Origin: Zopfochytrium polystomum
Taxonomy: Eukaryota; Chytridiomycota; Chytridiomycetes; Chytridiales; Chytridiaceae
DNA: 64,000 bases
NCBI GenBank assembly: GCA_025765615.1
Contig: JAIVFJ010000101.1
Location: forward strand, 1 to 64,000
Direction of reading: 5' to 3'
In this document: positions 11,619 through 24,104 of the stretch, one piece after another
How the letters are laid out: each line of letters opens with the position of its first letter
Position numbering within the stretch: position 1 is the first letter of the stretch
The notes under the pieces: generated by a model
Databases searched by the model: none
Seen by the model: only the letters and a program-made list of their open reading frames with translations
Told to the model about the DNA's origin: nothing
Translations under genes and position numbers: made by a program

Positions 11619-12813
11619 ATGGCCGCCCCCCAGAAGCTGACCCCCTTCGGTGACGCAATCGCCGGCGCCGCGGGAGCCGTCTTTGCAAACTCGCTCGTCT
11701 TCCCCCTCGACGTCATCAAAACCCGCCTGCAGGTCCAAACAAAGTCGCTCGCCCACCTCAACCCGAACCAGCACTACAGCTCGGCCTTGGACGCCTTCCT
11801 CAAGATCCTCCAGACCGACGGCGTCGCGGGCCTCTACGCCGGCCTCGGCGCGGGCCTCTTTGGCACCGTCGCAAGCTCCTTCTCCTACTTTTACTTTTAC
11901 AGCTTGGTCCGCGCCTACTACGACCGCGTCCGCACCTCAAAGGGCGACTCGTCCATCGCCATCGAGCTCGCCCTCGGCGCAGCCGCAGGCGCCCTCAGCC
12001 AGCTCTGCACCCTGCCGATCGCCGTCGTCACCACCAGACAGCAGACCTCGTCGCGCGACGAAAAGGCCTCGTTCCGAAAGACCCTGATCGGGATCGTCCA
12101 CGACGAGGGCGTCCCCGGCCTGTGGAAGGGCCTCAAGGCCTCCCTTGTCCTCTGCTCCAACCCGGCCATCACCTACGGCATGTTTGAGCGGGTCAAGACC
12201 ATCTGGCTGAGACGCAAGTCCGCCCGGACCGGCCTCCGCTTCGAGGACTTGAAGCTCGGCAGCGGCGAGATCTTTTTGATTGGCGCCCTGAGCAAGACCA
12301 TGGCGACTGTCGTCACGGTAAGCCTTTTTTTTTTTGTTTCTGTTTGATTTGCCGAGCATATTTTTGCTTGAGCGAGTGAGGGAGTTAGGGAGCGAGTGAG
12401 TTGAAGAGAGTTAAAGCGAGTAAGGTGGCGAGCGAGAGAGTGATAGCGAGCGAGACCGAGGGAGTGGATTGCTGTGCTTTTGCCACCCTAATTCTTACTT
12501 TTTAAACTTTGAAAACAAGTACCCATACATTATGGCCAAAGTCCGGATGCAATGGAAGCCGCCCAAGTCGGCCGATCAGCTGACCGAGAAGCAGCGCAAG
12601 GCGATCCAATACACTGGCTCCATCGACGTGCTCCGAAAAGTGTTTGCCTCCGAAGGCATCCTCGGCTGGTACAAGGGAATGAACGCCCAAATCACCAAAG
12701 CCGTCTTGTGCCAGGCCATCCTCTTTGTTGGGAAGGAACAGTTTTCCGCTTACACGTTGATGCTGTTTGCGTTCCTCGCAAAGATGAGGGCGCAAGGGAA
12801 GATTGCGGCGTGA
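11619..12813 (+). CDS. Peroxisomal adenine-nucleotide carrier (PMP47/SLC25A17-like)
   Basis: Two exons, 11619-12317 and 12520-12813, give 330 residues. It is a mitochondrial-carrier-fold protein with three repeats: VFPLDVIKTRLQ near residue 28, TLPIAVVTTRQQ in the second repeat and YPYIMAKVRMQW in the third. The altered second and third signatures are typical of the PMP47/ANT1 subgroup, which exchanges ATP for AMP across the peroxisomal membrane to support fatty-acid activation. The intron is GTAAGC to AAG and contains many GAGCGAG-like repeats. The third repeat begins exactly at exon 2. Substrate and location are inferred from the family. Confidence 0.85.
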
Positions 12814-12990
12814 AATTGAATTGGGGTGTTCACTCTTTTTCTTTTTTCCCCACCAGCCACCCTCGGTTCCTTCCCACCCTCCGTTCCTTCCCACCCACCC
12901 CACACCCCAAACTCCATGTCGATTCCTTTTCTTAAGGCCAGTGCTCCCGCTTTTTTGCGTTTCTTAAGTCTGATCGCTGCGTCCAATTTT

Positions 12991-13027
<37 letters not shown>

Positions 13028-14817
13028 ATATTCTGCTTCGTTGGTTCTCATTTTCCGTTTGTTTTTTTTTTTGCTTTAATTCCTCGCCAATTTGTCGTTC
13101 GTCTTTCGTCTGACTCTTTTTGCATTGGTTGCGTATAAAATGCTTTTGGGGCTGGTGGTTTTGCGTGAACGTGCGCTCCCCCCCACCAAATTGCACAAAC
13201 TCACCGTTTTGGTTTCGGTGTTTGCTCGCCTTTTTTTTTTTTCTTTCTCGTTTTTGTGTTTTTTCCCCCTCAAGGGACCTGTTAAGGCCGTCTGCCTTGC
13301 GTTTGCCTTCCTCTCTCTCGCCTGTTGCTTGTTGAAATGAAAAGAGTCGCTGTGTCCGGCTGTGTGCCGCCTCTTACTACTTCGCATTGTTTTTTCAATC
13401 TCCGTCCCTCCCATCTTTTCGAAAATACTCTTGTTCTTTTGTGGAAGCCGCTCATCTAGTCTTTTAGCCCGTAAGCTGCTGGTCTTGTGCTAACCCAGGC
13501 CGTCCAGCCTTGTCACCTCAGTCCAGTAAAGCTCACCATTGTTCCTCGGCGAGTCGGGTCTTTTAACCATACACCTGATCGAATCTGTCATACCACCACT
13601 ATCAAAATCACAAGAAGGTAGTCAGTAATCCCGTGCCACTAGTCACCACTTCCCGTACTTCAGACTTTTCTGATCCACCATTAGCTACATATCGAACGCT
13701 CACCTGCATGGGCGGCATATGTCATGGTCGAGTAGAGAGAAGGAAAACTGGTGATTGGTCTAAGCCGCGCGTGATACTGATTATGATTTCCTGTCTGAAG
13801 TCTCTGACTTCCACCATTGGTTGCATATTTAACATTCACTAGCGTGAGTGGGATATGTCGTCGTGGAGTAGGTGAGAAAAAAGACGTGAGGAGGTTGGTT
13901 GTTAGTGGAACAATGTTTGGTTGTACGTGCAACATTGTCGTGAGAATGATAGTGGTGGAAGAAGAGGAGACAGTCTCCACCGCGGATAGAGCGGTTCATC
14001 TTAGTGATCATCCTTGCGTTCTCTCAAAGGCCCATTCTTTGGAGGTGCTACTCTTATTTCTCGGCTACCGTTGCCCCACGTTGAAGACTGTATGTCTTAT
14101 GTCCACTCGTCTTCTAGATCACTCCAGGTGCTGACCGATTCGAAATGGGAGTTAGTATAAAAATCAACGCAGGCATGGGAGATCAAATGATCCAACGGTC
14201 TAGTACTCGATACTTTGGCGTGAAGTCGTCACTCTGTTCATTCAACCACGGTGCTAATGACTCTAGGCCGGTCGGGGCTTCGCATCGAGGCAGAAGCGAT
14301 GTCGCTATGATAGTACGTAGGGAAAGCACCCCCTGCCGTTGAAGTTCCTGATTGGTCTTTTTCTTTTCGTGCTTGCGTAACTTTGCATCTCCAACAGTTC
14401 CAATCGGGGGCGACCTCCAGTAACAATGAATTTGTATTGCGTCAAGGGGAGCATCCCAAAAAAAACGGTTGTGCGGGCAGCGTTAACCAAAAAAAGCTGC
14501 GTTTGCTGTAAAGCAGATCGCCATCAAGATCTAAACAAAAGGAAACTTTTGAACACACGCGTTAGCAATTGTCGCTGGGTAGGATAATAAAGGTGGGAGT
14601 GCTTGATGTGCAAGCACCAAAGGTCCAAAGGCGCAGAAGAGAAATGAGGTCCACCGTTTTCAAAAAAAGACGCTGGAAGTGGGCGGGGAAGCAAACCGCA
14701 AAGTGAGAAGTAAAAACAAACAGGACAAGAGGTGCGGAAAAGATGAAGGACAAGCCAATCCTTCGAGTAACGGTCTTCCGCGGCTCGTGGAGGGGATGTT
14801 TCGGATGTCGATTTGCA
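12814..14817. other. 2-kb gene-poor intergenic region
   Basis: I find no convincing exon on either strand. It holds a CT tract at about 13000-13025, T tracts near 13060 and 13222, and the diverged duplication listed separately. It lies between two convergent genes, so no promoter is required here; a non-coding transcript cannot be excluded from sequence alone. Confidence 0.5.
13685..13880. repeat. Diverged tandem duplication
   Basis: Two stretches about 137 nt apart share a pattern: CATATCGAACGCTCAC...GGCATATGTCATGG...GAGTAGAGAG near 13687-13742 and CATATTTAACATTCAC...GGGATATGTCGTCG...GAGTAGGTGAG near 13824-13878. The similarity is only partial, so this is an old duplication or a decayed repeat. 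No function is evident. Confidence 0.35.
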
Positions 14818-17486
14818 TCAGCGAACGCAGTCGAACTCGGCTAAAAAGGAAAATCTCAAAGGACCAGTTTCCCATGCAAGCCTGAGTTTACCCATCGCCG
14901 CTGCTGGGATGACCACGTCTTTTGCTTCCAAGTAACCTTCTTGACCGCCAGGTACCGGTTCGAGCGTCCTTCGACTTTTGTCGGCGAAGAAAATGAATAC
15001 AGGATTCGCTAGAGAATGATTGAAAGGCTGCTGGATGCGGAACGTGTACGGTTTTCCGATATGGAGCGTTTTCACTGTGGGAAGTAACAAACTGTACGGA
15101 GAGGAGTATATCACCGGAGCGTCAGAGGAGGATGATCGACTGTGGTTTGAGCCGGTTCCCTTGTTGTAAAATCTGACTCCAATCAAGCCGTGGATGGGAA
15201 AAGAACCTGGAGATGCTTGGATGACTTTGTTCTGAATGGTGGATCAGTCACACTGGTTTTCATGCGAGCCAAATCGATAAGTTGACAGCGCACCTGTTGA
15301 GTGGATATGTCAAACATTCCTTCCCCCGGTGGAACCGTCGACTTGAAGATCATTCGCACATATCCTTGGGGGGCCCCTTTCTTGCTCCATCGCATTGACG
15401 CTTCAGTCGGGCGCACGCTGCCGGCCAGCAGCTGGTAACGATGAGGAGGTGCTGCACCCCCTTCACCCACCCACACGAAATGCTGCCCACCCTTCGTCTC
15501 GGGCCGCTTTTGGAGGCCACAAGATACTTTTCCGAACATTCTCCATCCTTCAGGAGATTCGTTCAAGATAGAATCCGGGAATTCCAGCACTATAGAGATT
15601 TTGTCATCTCGCACCACAGTATACGACAGCATCCCAGCGCCCTCTCTCCCAGCCGAACCACTAATGGAAACGATGCGGCACCCCAAGGCTGGGAACACAG
15701 GCTTGACGTATGGTAGTGTAAGCCACTCTTTGTGAGTCAACGGCGAGGAAATTCGCTGCATTCCCCGGTTTGCATTATCCGCGGGAATGTGAGTGTAAAT
15801 GAAGTGGTGGGGTGGTACCATGAACCACATTGGGTTAAACTTGAACTCGAATTTGGGCCCATTCACAACGCCAGAGCCCCAGGTTGAGTCGATAAATCGG
15901 TATTCGCCTCCGACGCGAACCAGTGACCAGCCGTGGTCATCAAGGTTACAGTAAGTATCGCCAGGTTCTGATCCAGCCCCACGAGCAGCACCATGAATGG
16001 TTTCGCAATATAACTGAGCATGCTGGCAAAGCTCTTTCAAGAGATCCGAGTAGCCGACGCATACAGCCGTACGAGACCGAAGAACATTAACGGCTGTTTG
16101 GGGTGTACGAGGTTTCCGACCGATGTACTATTGCGAAGACCGCTGTTAGAAGTCAAGGAGAACGAAAAGGCAAAGCTCCATTCATTGGTTACCATGTCCA
16201 CATCATAGGCGATGTTATGAGCAATCCAAGAAAACAGAGCTCTATACTGGAGAAGTGCGTCATTCTTGTACTTCGATGTTAGATAATGTGACAGCGTGGG
16301 TATATCCTTCGATTGCCCAGACGGAGTGGCAAATGCAAACGCATCCACTGACGAGAAGTCGATAGAGGATATTTGCAAAGGGGGACCTTTGAATGTCGTG
16401 TCCACGTCGGGCTTGGCCATCCTATAAGAGGGAGAGTCCCAAGTCAGCTTCCAAGTCAGCCTCCGAATGTTTTCAAACGCTTTGTTTTCAACTCGCTCAC
16501 ATGACTTTTGTCAGCGCAGGGTGCCAGTTGTGCACGTAGTCAGTATTGGCAATATCACCGTTGGCAGTCGACACCGTAGTGGTAGTCGTTGTTACCGTTT
16601 TTCCAGGTACTACAGGTCGAGGGGGCAGGACCACCGACTCGACAACTGATGGTGAGTTTGGGCGAGGTGGAACAGTAATCGGCGCCGACAACGTTACAGG
16701 TTTGGGTGGAAGGGGTGAAACGGGGCGAATCGGAATACTCGGTGCGCTCGAAACTTTAGTAGTCGTCGTCGTGCTCGTGGTGGTGGTCGTGCCTCCATCA
16801 GACCGTGAAGTCACCACGGTAGTAGTCGAACTGACGGGTTTTGGCGGCACCACAGGTGCAGAGGTGGGAACAGACCGAGGGACAGACCGAGGGACAGACC
16901 GAGGCACGGGCGCCGAGGCCGATGCTGAAGAAGAAACCGAGGGACCGTCGGCCACCACTGCGGGCAGTGCAGCCCCAGTGGCAGAGGGTCCTGGCCGAGG
17001 GGGCAGTGTCGGTTTGTTGGACACACTCCGAGTGAGCTTTGCTGCAAACTTGACAACCAGTCCGGAAGACCCGAGGCTCGGGGACGTTGCTGTGGCGGTG
17101 GGGCTGCGAGGAGGCGACTGGCCCCCCGGAGGTTCGCGTGGCCTTTGCGCTGTGGGCGGAGCTTGGGCCGCCGGTTTGGGGGGGACGATCAAGGGACGCA
17201 GGGGTTGTTGAACAAGGGGGAATGGTTTCTGCAGGCCGGAACCGTTTGCGGCGCTGCTGCCACCGGAGAAGAGGGAGGAAAGAGCGCGCACGCTGGGAGG
17301 AGGTTGCTGCTGGGCGGAGCTTGTGCTCGAGGTTGTGGTTGTGGTTGTAGTGGTGGTTGCGGGTCCCGCCCCGCTGACACCACCACCAACGCCGCCGCCG
17401 CCACGGGTGGTAGCGGTGGTGGTGGTCGTCGTTGTGGACTTCGACGACCCGGCCAGCTGGCCAGGACGGGCTGGGATGGGGAGCAT
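14818..17486 (-). CDS. Cyk3-like protein: proline-rich N-terminus plus transglutaminase-like (KY-type) domain
   Basis: Four exons in phase: 17486-16501, 16421-16193, 16127-15294 and 15231-14818, giving 820 residues. The first 328 residues are Thr/Ala/Pro-rich, with poly-Thr tracts and several SH3-ligand motifs (VVPPKP, PLPPKP, TVPPRP, VLPPRP, TLPPRP). The second half is a transglutaminase-like peptidase fold: YDVDM, RTAVCVGYSDLLKEL, DDHGWSLV and YRFIDSTWG place a complete Cys428-His470-Asp485 triad. A C-terminal beta-rich region follows, ending at 14818. Fungal Cyk3 and animal kyphoscoliosis peptidase share this domain; Cyk3 acts in cytokinesis and usually carries an N-terminal SH3 domain. 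None is visible here; instead there are SH3 ligands. The junction of exons 1 and 2 (donor GTGAGC at 16500) is well supported, though exon 2 also starts with an ATG that could serve as a shorter start. Confidence 0.8.
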
Positions 17487-18104
17487 GGTGTTTTTGTCTC
17501 ACGCTATGTCGTGGCATTGGGGGCTTGTGCTGATTGGTTGCTGCGTGCTCACCACCACCACACACTCGGAGTTCGGTGTCGGAGGGGCCTTGTCAGGCGG
17601 TGTGCTCCATCCAACACACAACATTCCCAGAGCAGCAGCAGCAGCCTCTCACCCCCCCCCCCTCGAAGCACGCACGCACATATTTGTTAGTCGCTCCATC
17701 TCGATGTCGTCTCTGAAGCCTTGGCAGAATCCTCGCGCACGTTCACCAGTTGAGTGAAGGTCGTGGTGTAAAAGTCGCTGCAGAATTAGGAGCAATGTCG
17801 GACGGACATGAGCTAATCGCCTTCACATAAAATGCCACGAATCTTCTTGTGATTCTAATCTCTTCTGGATCGTTAGTGTTCGGGCACACTGGGGTTTACT
17901 TTTTTTTCACTCTCCCATGTGTGTCGATTTGAACGAGGGTTTCCATTTCCTTCGGTTTGAACATGGCGGCGGTCTTTTTCGTGGTTCGAACGGAAGGGGC
18001 AAACCAAAAACCGAAGGAGGAACTGTCCATCTGTCTCTGTCGCTCTCTCCAATTCTGTCTCTGCCTCTCTCACACACACACACACACACACACTTCTCTC
18101 TCTC

Positions 18105-18146
<42 letters not shown>

Positions 18147-18285
18147 CGTCCCAGTCTCTTAGTCTCGATCCCCCCGAACCTATTCGAATGTCCAGAGGTG
18201 GAAAGAAAAAGAAGAAAAGGCAGTATATTTAGTCGAGAGTCCGCCTTCCCCTGCCAAATCCCCCCGACTTCCCAGCCGCTCAATC
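17487..18285. other. Divergent promoter region with CA and CT microsatellites
   Basis: About 800 nt between divergent genes. A CA tract at about 18070-18092 is followed by CT tracts at about 18095-18142, ending some 140 nt upstream of the HSP60 ATG. I searched for alternating GAA/TTC heat-shock elements and saw only imperfect ones (TTC triplets near 17848-17870). Confidence 0.5.
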
Positions 18286-20282
18286 ATGCTTCCAAGGCTC
18301 GCGTTGCTCGCGTCGTCGTCCTCATCCGCCGTTGCCCCGTTTGCCTCGCGTGCCTCAGCGGCTCGTGTCGTTGCTGCCGTCCGCGCCTTTTCCTCACACA
18401 AGGAGATTGCATTCGGCAACGACGGCCGGCAGGCACTGGCCCGCGGCGTCGACGTGCTCGCAAAGGCCGTCGCTGTCACTCTCGGCCCAAAGGGTCGCAA
18501 CGTCATCATCGGTAATTTCCCGCAATCGCTTTCACTCTCCTGTCTCTCCTTCCTGCGACTTCTTGCCCTAGTTGTCGGAAGTACCAGTGCGCCCCACCCC
18601 ATCGCGAATGGGAGCTCATGCAAAACACGGCCAAGTACTGACATGTCTCGACCATGTAGAGCAATCCTACGGCCCGCCAAAGATCACCAAGGATGGTGTT
18701 ACCGTCGCCAAGTCTATTGTCCTTGAGGACAAGCTCGAGAACCTTGGCGCGCGCCTTGTTCAGGACGTGGCGAACAAAACGAACGAAATCGCCGGTGACG
18801 GAACGACAACCGCGACCGTTCTTACTCGGGCCATTTTCATTGAGGGCCTGAAACACGTTGCTGCCGGTGTGAACCCGATGGACCTGCGCAAGGGTGTCCA
18901 GCTGGCTGTCGACACCGTTGTCAAGCACCTGGTGGCGAACAAGAAGATCATCACCACCAGTGAAGAGGTGGCACAAGTCGCAACCATTTCGGCGAACGGA
19001 GACAAGCACGTCGGAAATTTAATTGCGCAGGCCATGGAGAAAGTTGGAAAGGAAGGTGTCATCACAGTGCTTGAAGGCAAGACCGTCGAGGACGAGCTGG
19101 AAATCACCGAGGGTGAGTACAAATATTGTGTTTGCAGTGAGGCCATGGCCCTATCTGACCAAGCAATGTACCTTTCCAGGCATGCGCTTCGACCGTGGCT
19201 TCATCTCCCCGTACTTCATCACCGACACTCGCACTCAGAAAGTGGAGTTCGAGAAGCCACTTATCCTTCTTTCCGAGCGTAAAATTTCCCAAATTCAGGA
19301 CATTCTCCCTGCTTTGGAAGCGGCGGCGACTCGCCGTCGTCCGCTCCTCGTGATAGCGGAGGACGTTGACGGCGAAGCCCTCGCTGCCTGCATTCTGAAC
19401 AAACTGCGCGGTCAGCTCCAAGTCGCTTGTGTGAAAGCTCCCGGTTTCGGCGACAACCGCAAGGCAATTCTGCAAGATATGGCCATTCTCACCGGCGGCA
19501 CCGTCTTTTCCGACGAAGTAGACATTAAGCTCGAAAAGGCCACGTACGAAGACTTTGGGCAGGCTAACACCGCTACCGTCACTAAGGATGACACGATCTT
19601 CTTGAACGGTGCCGGGGCCAAGGAGGCTATCGCCCAACGCGCCGAGCAGATCCGCCAGCTGATCCAAAGCACCACTTCGGACTACGAGAAAGAAAAGCTC
19701 CAAGAGCGTTTGGCGAAGATCTCGGGTGGTGTTGCTGTGATTAAGGTCGGCGGACACTCGGAGGTTGAGGTCGGCGAAAAGAAAGACCGTTTTGTTGATG
19801 CGCTTAATGCGACGCGCGCGGCTGTTGAGGAGGGAATTGTGCCTGGCGGTGGAACTGCGCTCGTCAAGTCGTCCAAGCTCATTCAGGATCTCCGAGGCGA
19901 GAACTTCGACCAAAACCTCGGAGTCGACATCATTCGCAAAGGAATTCTCGCCCCGTGCAAGACAATCGTTGACAATGCTGGAGGAGAGGGTGCTGTTGTT
20001 GCCGGCCGCCTCTTGGAATCGTACAACCCAGCCGACCCCAAGGCGACGGACTTCAACTTTGGATACAACGCCGCCGTCGGAGAGTACACCGACATGATAA
20101 AAGCCGGTATCATTGACCCCCTCAAGGTTGTTCGGACAGCGCTCGTCGATGCCTCAGGTGTGGCCTCCCTCTTGGTCACTACCGAGGCGATGATTGTCGA
20201 CGCTCCTAAAAAGGACGCGCCGGCAGCACCAGGCGGCATGGGAGGTATGGGTGGAATGGGCGGAATGGGTGGTATGATGTAA
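18286..20282 (+). CDS. HSP60: Mitochondrial chaperonin HSP60
   Basis: Three exons, 18286-18511, 18660-19112 and 19180-20282, encode 593 residues. It folds imported proteins in the mitochondrial matrix with HSP10. The first about 35 residues are basic, Ala/Ser-rich and lack acidic residues, as in a matrix-targeting presequence. GroEL signatures follow: [24 protein letters not shown], the ATP-binding [26 protein letters not shown] and [13 protein letters not shown]. The C-terminus is the classic GGM repeat ending GGMM. Introns interrupt codons after VII and after EITE. Length and all motifs are normal, so the gene should be functional. Confidence 0.98.
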
Positions 20283-21101
20283 GGGTAGACTCGCTTGGGT
20301 CATTTCTATTTTTTTGTTTGATGTTGGCCTTTTTCGTTCCGCCTCTGGTTTTTGCAAGCATTCCTTTTTGCGTCCCTGCATTTTTCCCCTGCCATGCCGT
20401 TCACGGATTCTGTGTTATCGTGGTGGTTGTGCCTTTTTTTGTTCACTGTTTATTCTTCCTGCGTACTCTGTTTACCCCACTCGTTCCCTTGTTGAATTGT
20501 TTTCAAATGTTTGGTGCGTGGTTTCTACTTCCTTTCAGTTAAGTGCACGCGAGTGTGGTGTCTGAAAGGCCGTCGAGGTGCGCCACCAAGGAGTGCAGGT
20601 CGAGTAGGGACGGGAGCGTCGCTTCTCTTCGGGGTAAAAGATCCACTCCTTTCTTCAACTCTTTGCGTCTCTCTCTATCAGCGCGAGCCTCGAATGCAGT
20701 TGGTTATTGGTGCTGTTCAGACCGAGATAGTTAGGTGAAAACGTTATGTGAGGTGACGACAGGATCAATACGAGAACACATGAAGCCAGTCCTAGCCGAA
20801 ATGCTCTATCTTCTATTTTTATTTTTATCTTTATATTATTATTCCACGCAGCTGGAGCTGCGTGACGGGAAGAGTGTAATGCCACGCAGGGTTGGCAGGA
20901 AGCCAAGATCCTTGACAGAACCAAGTACGTTGCCGCAACTTAAAAAAAACGCACTGTATTTGCTAGGAAGAGACAGTTATGTGCTTGAGTTCGAAAGAGC
21001 AAAAAGTGGGTCGGGCGAGCAGCGATTAAAAAAAAAATAAAAAAATAAAAAAATAAAAAAAAAGAGCCAGCTGCACTTGAGCGTTAACACGTTCCAAATT
21101 T
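20283..21101. other. Intergenic region between convergent genes
   Basis: Holds the 3' flanks of HSP60 (+) and of the RGS gene (-). An A/T-rich run with repeated TAAAAAA units lies at about 21027-21063. No coding signal. Confidence 0.6.
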
Positions 21102-24100
21102 CTACATGGACGACTCTCTCGGCACGCCCAGGGAGTTTTCCGCGACTTCCTCGACGTCGCCCATGATCAAAACGGACGTTCTTGCGCCTTTGCGCATTTT
21201 GGTGGATCTCGACTTCAACGGCGCCTCGCTCTCCGATTCCGCGCCCCCCTTGGCGACAAAGCCGTTGGCGATCGACAGCTCCTTGGACGCCAGCAGGCCA
21301 GCCATGGTGCTGTAGTACAAGGCGGTCTTGACAAACTTTGGCACCGAGTCGTTGGCCATCAGCACGAAAATGTGCTTCTCCACCTCGTCAAAGAGCGACG
21401 CGTCGATCGTCGTGCTGACCGTGACCCGCGCCACCACGCTCGTCGACGTCTTGCCCACAAGGTCCGCCAGCGCGTCGGGCGCTGTCGAGTCCGTCAGTAG
21501 CCGTTCCGGCGCGATCGGCGCCGCGCTCGCGAGCTCCTCCGGCCGCACCAGCGGGCAGATCAGGTGCATCACCTCGGCACCGAGCGTCTGCTTGACCGGC
21601 TTTTTGATGCTCGCGTTCACGTTCAGCTCAAACGGTGAGTTGACCACGAGGTACTTGAGCACCAGCCCGATCGCGTGCAGCACCATCCGCGCGTCGCGCG
21701 ACCGCCGCTCCGCACGCCGCCCGCCGCCACCCACCCCCGCAGTCCGATTCGACCCCGCCTCGGCGGCCGGCCCGGCCTCGTCGGCGCCCTCCCCGCCGTT
21801 TGCTACCGCCGCCGCCGCCGCCGTTGCTCCCTCCTCCTCCGCCGCCTCCTCCCTCCGCTCGCGCTCGCGCTGCGCCGCCAGCCGCGCGCGGTCCAGCGCC
21901 TCGCCCGGGTGCACCTCGACCCCGTCCCCGGCGTACCGCTGGCGGAATGCGTGCACCTCGATCCAGAACCGGAAGCTCTCGTCGCAGAACATGGCTCGCA
22001 CGCACTGCTCGAACGCCGCACGCAGCGCGGGCGTCCCCAGGATCGTCGCGAGCCGCGACGCGTGCGAGTCGCGGATCTGATCGATCTGCGGCGCCCAGTC
22101 GCCTAAGTTGACGCCGCCGCCGCTGCTGCTGGTGCCTGCCGCCGCCGCCGCAGGGCCGGGGCTTTGGTACGGCCGGAGGACGTCGGCAGGCGCTGCGAGC
22201 GCCGCGTCCGCCCCGGCGCTGCCCGCCGCCGCCGCCTGCCTCGCTTCGCGCTCGCGCGCCGCCTTGATCGCTCGCGCCGCCTCGACGGCTTTGGCGGCCG
22301 CCGCGTGGATTGCGGTGATGCTGGCCGCTGCGGCTGCGGCGGCGGCCGCCGTCGCTGTGTCGGCGTTGGCGAAAGAGGCAGCGCCGGCGGTGGGAGAGGC
22401 CGCTCTCGTGCCGGCTGCTGCAGCTGGATCGCCGTTGGCGGAGGCGCCTGCTGTGGGGTTCGCGACGCCGCTGGCGCTGCCTGTTCGCACCGCGTTGGAC
22501 CGTGCGCTCGTGCCGTCCATGGAAATGGGTCGCGTGTGGCAGTCCTCCCACTCCAGGGCGCCTTCGGCCAACAGCTGGGACGGCGACGGCGGTGGCGGGT
22601 TCTTCGCGGAGGCTGCGGTCTCCCTTGATGGTGTCGTCGGGCTCGTCTGAATCGGGCTCACGGCGGCGCCACTGCCCGAGGTGCGGGAGCGGGCGCCGGA
22701 AATGCGGCGAGCGATGCTGCCGACAAACGCCTTGAAGCGCGGTTCCATGGACAGAGCGGACGCTACGACGTCGGCGCTCTCGCTGCCGAGGGCGCGGCCG
22801 GCGCTCTGCCCCTCGAGACGCGAAATTTGAGCGTCGAGCGACGCCAAGTCTGCCTCTGGCCAACCCGCCAACTTTGCGCCTTTGATGGTTGGCTGGTAGA
22901 TGCTCTTGCGGGGAACTTTTGGCGCTGCGGAATTCGTCTCCAGCGTCGGAGAGGTGGGAGATGTTGCCTCGGAAACGGCTTGCAGGTAACCCTCACAGAT
23001 CCACGCTGCGACTACTTGAACCGCTTCTTCCCGGGAAATGACGGAAGTCCAGCGCAATACCCAGTCCACAGCGTCCATCCCTGCTAGAACGTAATCGCAT
23101 TGCTTGAACTTTGCTGCTTTGACGCGCATGGCGATCGGCGTTGGAAGCTTGATCGTCTTTGCGTCTCCGCGAAAGCTGGCAATCGAGTTCTGCCTCCAAC
23201 GCGGGCTGCCCACACTCGATGGCGAATTGTCATTGTCCTCCCCATCGCTGGATGAAGCAGTCGAGTCCTTTTTTGACTTTGAAGCACCCGGGGTTGCACC
23301 AAGAAACGCGCCAAACGTGGCGGAAATGTGTTCCGATTCGAGAATGATCTTGCCGTCATGCTCCATACGGTCAAAGTACACGATGTTTGTGACGCCGATA
23401 AGGCCTACAATTTCTTCTTTCTTCTTTGCCAGCCGTCCTTGCTGCACATCGCGAAGAGCGCGACCGCCCTTTCCGGAGATGCAAAAAATGCCTCCACCGT
23501 TGGACGACGCGCTCTTTCGCCGGCCGTTTGCTGACCCCGGGGAGGTGGCGCCCTCCCCGCCACCGTCTCCGGCAGCGGGCTCGGCCTTTTCGGACGCCGT
23601 ATCATCGTCGTCTTTCCCATAGTCGTGCAGACAGTCCAGAATGAGCGCGGCGTTCAAGAACTTTTTTGCGTGCAACGAGGGCAACGGGGCGCGAGTCGAT
23701 CCCGGGGATCTTTGTCATGATCGCTGCTTCAATTTGGCTCCATGAGAAAGACTGTGGGTACGTGCGAAAGTGATGGCGGTTGTCTTTGAGATGGATCGCA
23801 GAAACGACGCTGGAAAATGCCCGGAATGGCGACTGTATGTTGGAGTGTGGCGAGGGTAAAAGTTTTGCGTGTGTGCGTGTGTGAGGAGGTATGGTCGTGC
23901 GCGAACAGTAATAGCGTCCTTTCAACGGCGCGATCCGACGCACGTAGGTGCTTTCCCTCCTCCTCTCCATGTCCATATATTTGTGTACTCTCTCTCTCTC
24001 TACCCCGTATCCTCGCTCATTCCCCGCCGAGTACAGGTCCAGCCCAGGGCGCCCAGTGTGCTCACCGAGAAAGCCGGCCCGTTCTTGCCGCCGAACTCGG

Positions 24101-24104
24101 GCAT
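21102..24104 (-). CDS. RGS protein with two DEP domains (Sst2/FlbA type), apparent frameshift
   Basis: Exon 1 is 24104-24066 (MPEFGGKNGPAFS); exon 2 runs 23832-21102. RGS proteins accelerate GTP hydrolysis by G-alpha subunits and damp pheromone or nutrient receptor signalling. Exon 2 starts with a DEP-like segment (HFRTYPQSFSWSQIEAAIM). A second DEP lies near residues 240-300 (MDAVDWVLRWTSVISREEAV). The RGS box is split: LATILGTPALRAAFEQCVRA and FRFWIEVHAFRQRY, then a 100-residue Ala/Glu-rich insert, then FDEVEKHIFVLMANDSVPKF. The first DEP changes frame at the GGG at 23679-23681: upstream sequence is in one frame and the rest in another, and removing one base would restore a continuous DEP domain. 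This is either an assembly error or a real lesion; no GT-AG intron explains it. The region is unusually Ala-rich and GC-rich. Confidence 0.75.

Noticed and set aside
17830..18285. Heat-shock elements upstream of HSP60
   Set aside because: TTC and GAA triplets occur but not with the required regular spacing; not reported as a site.
21628..22863. 411-codon minus-strand frame inside the RGS gene
   Set aside because: Frame-shifted shadow of the Ala-rich RGS exon, dominated by Arg and Gly.
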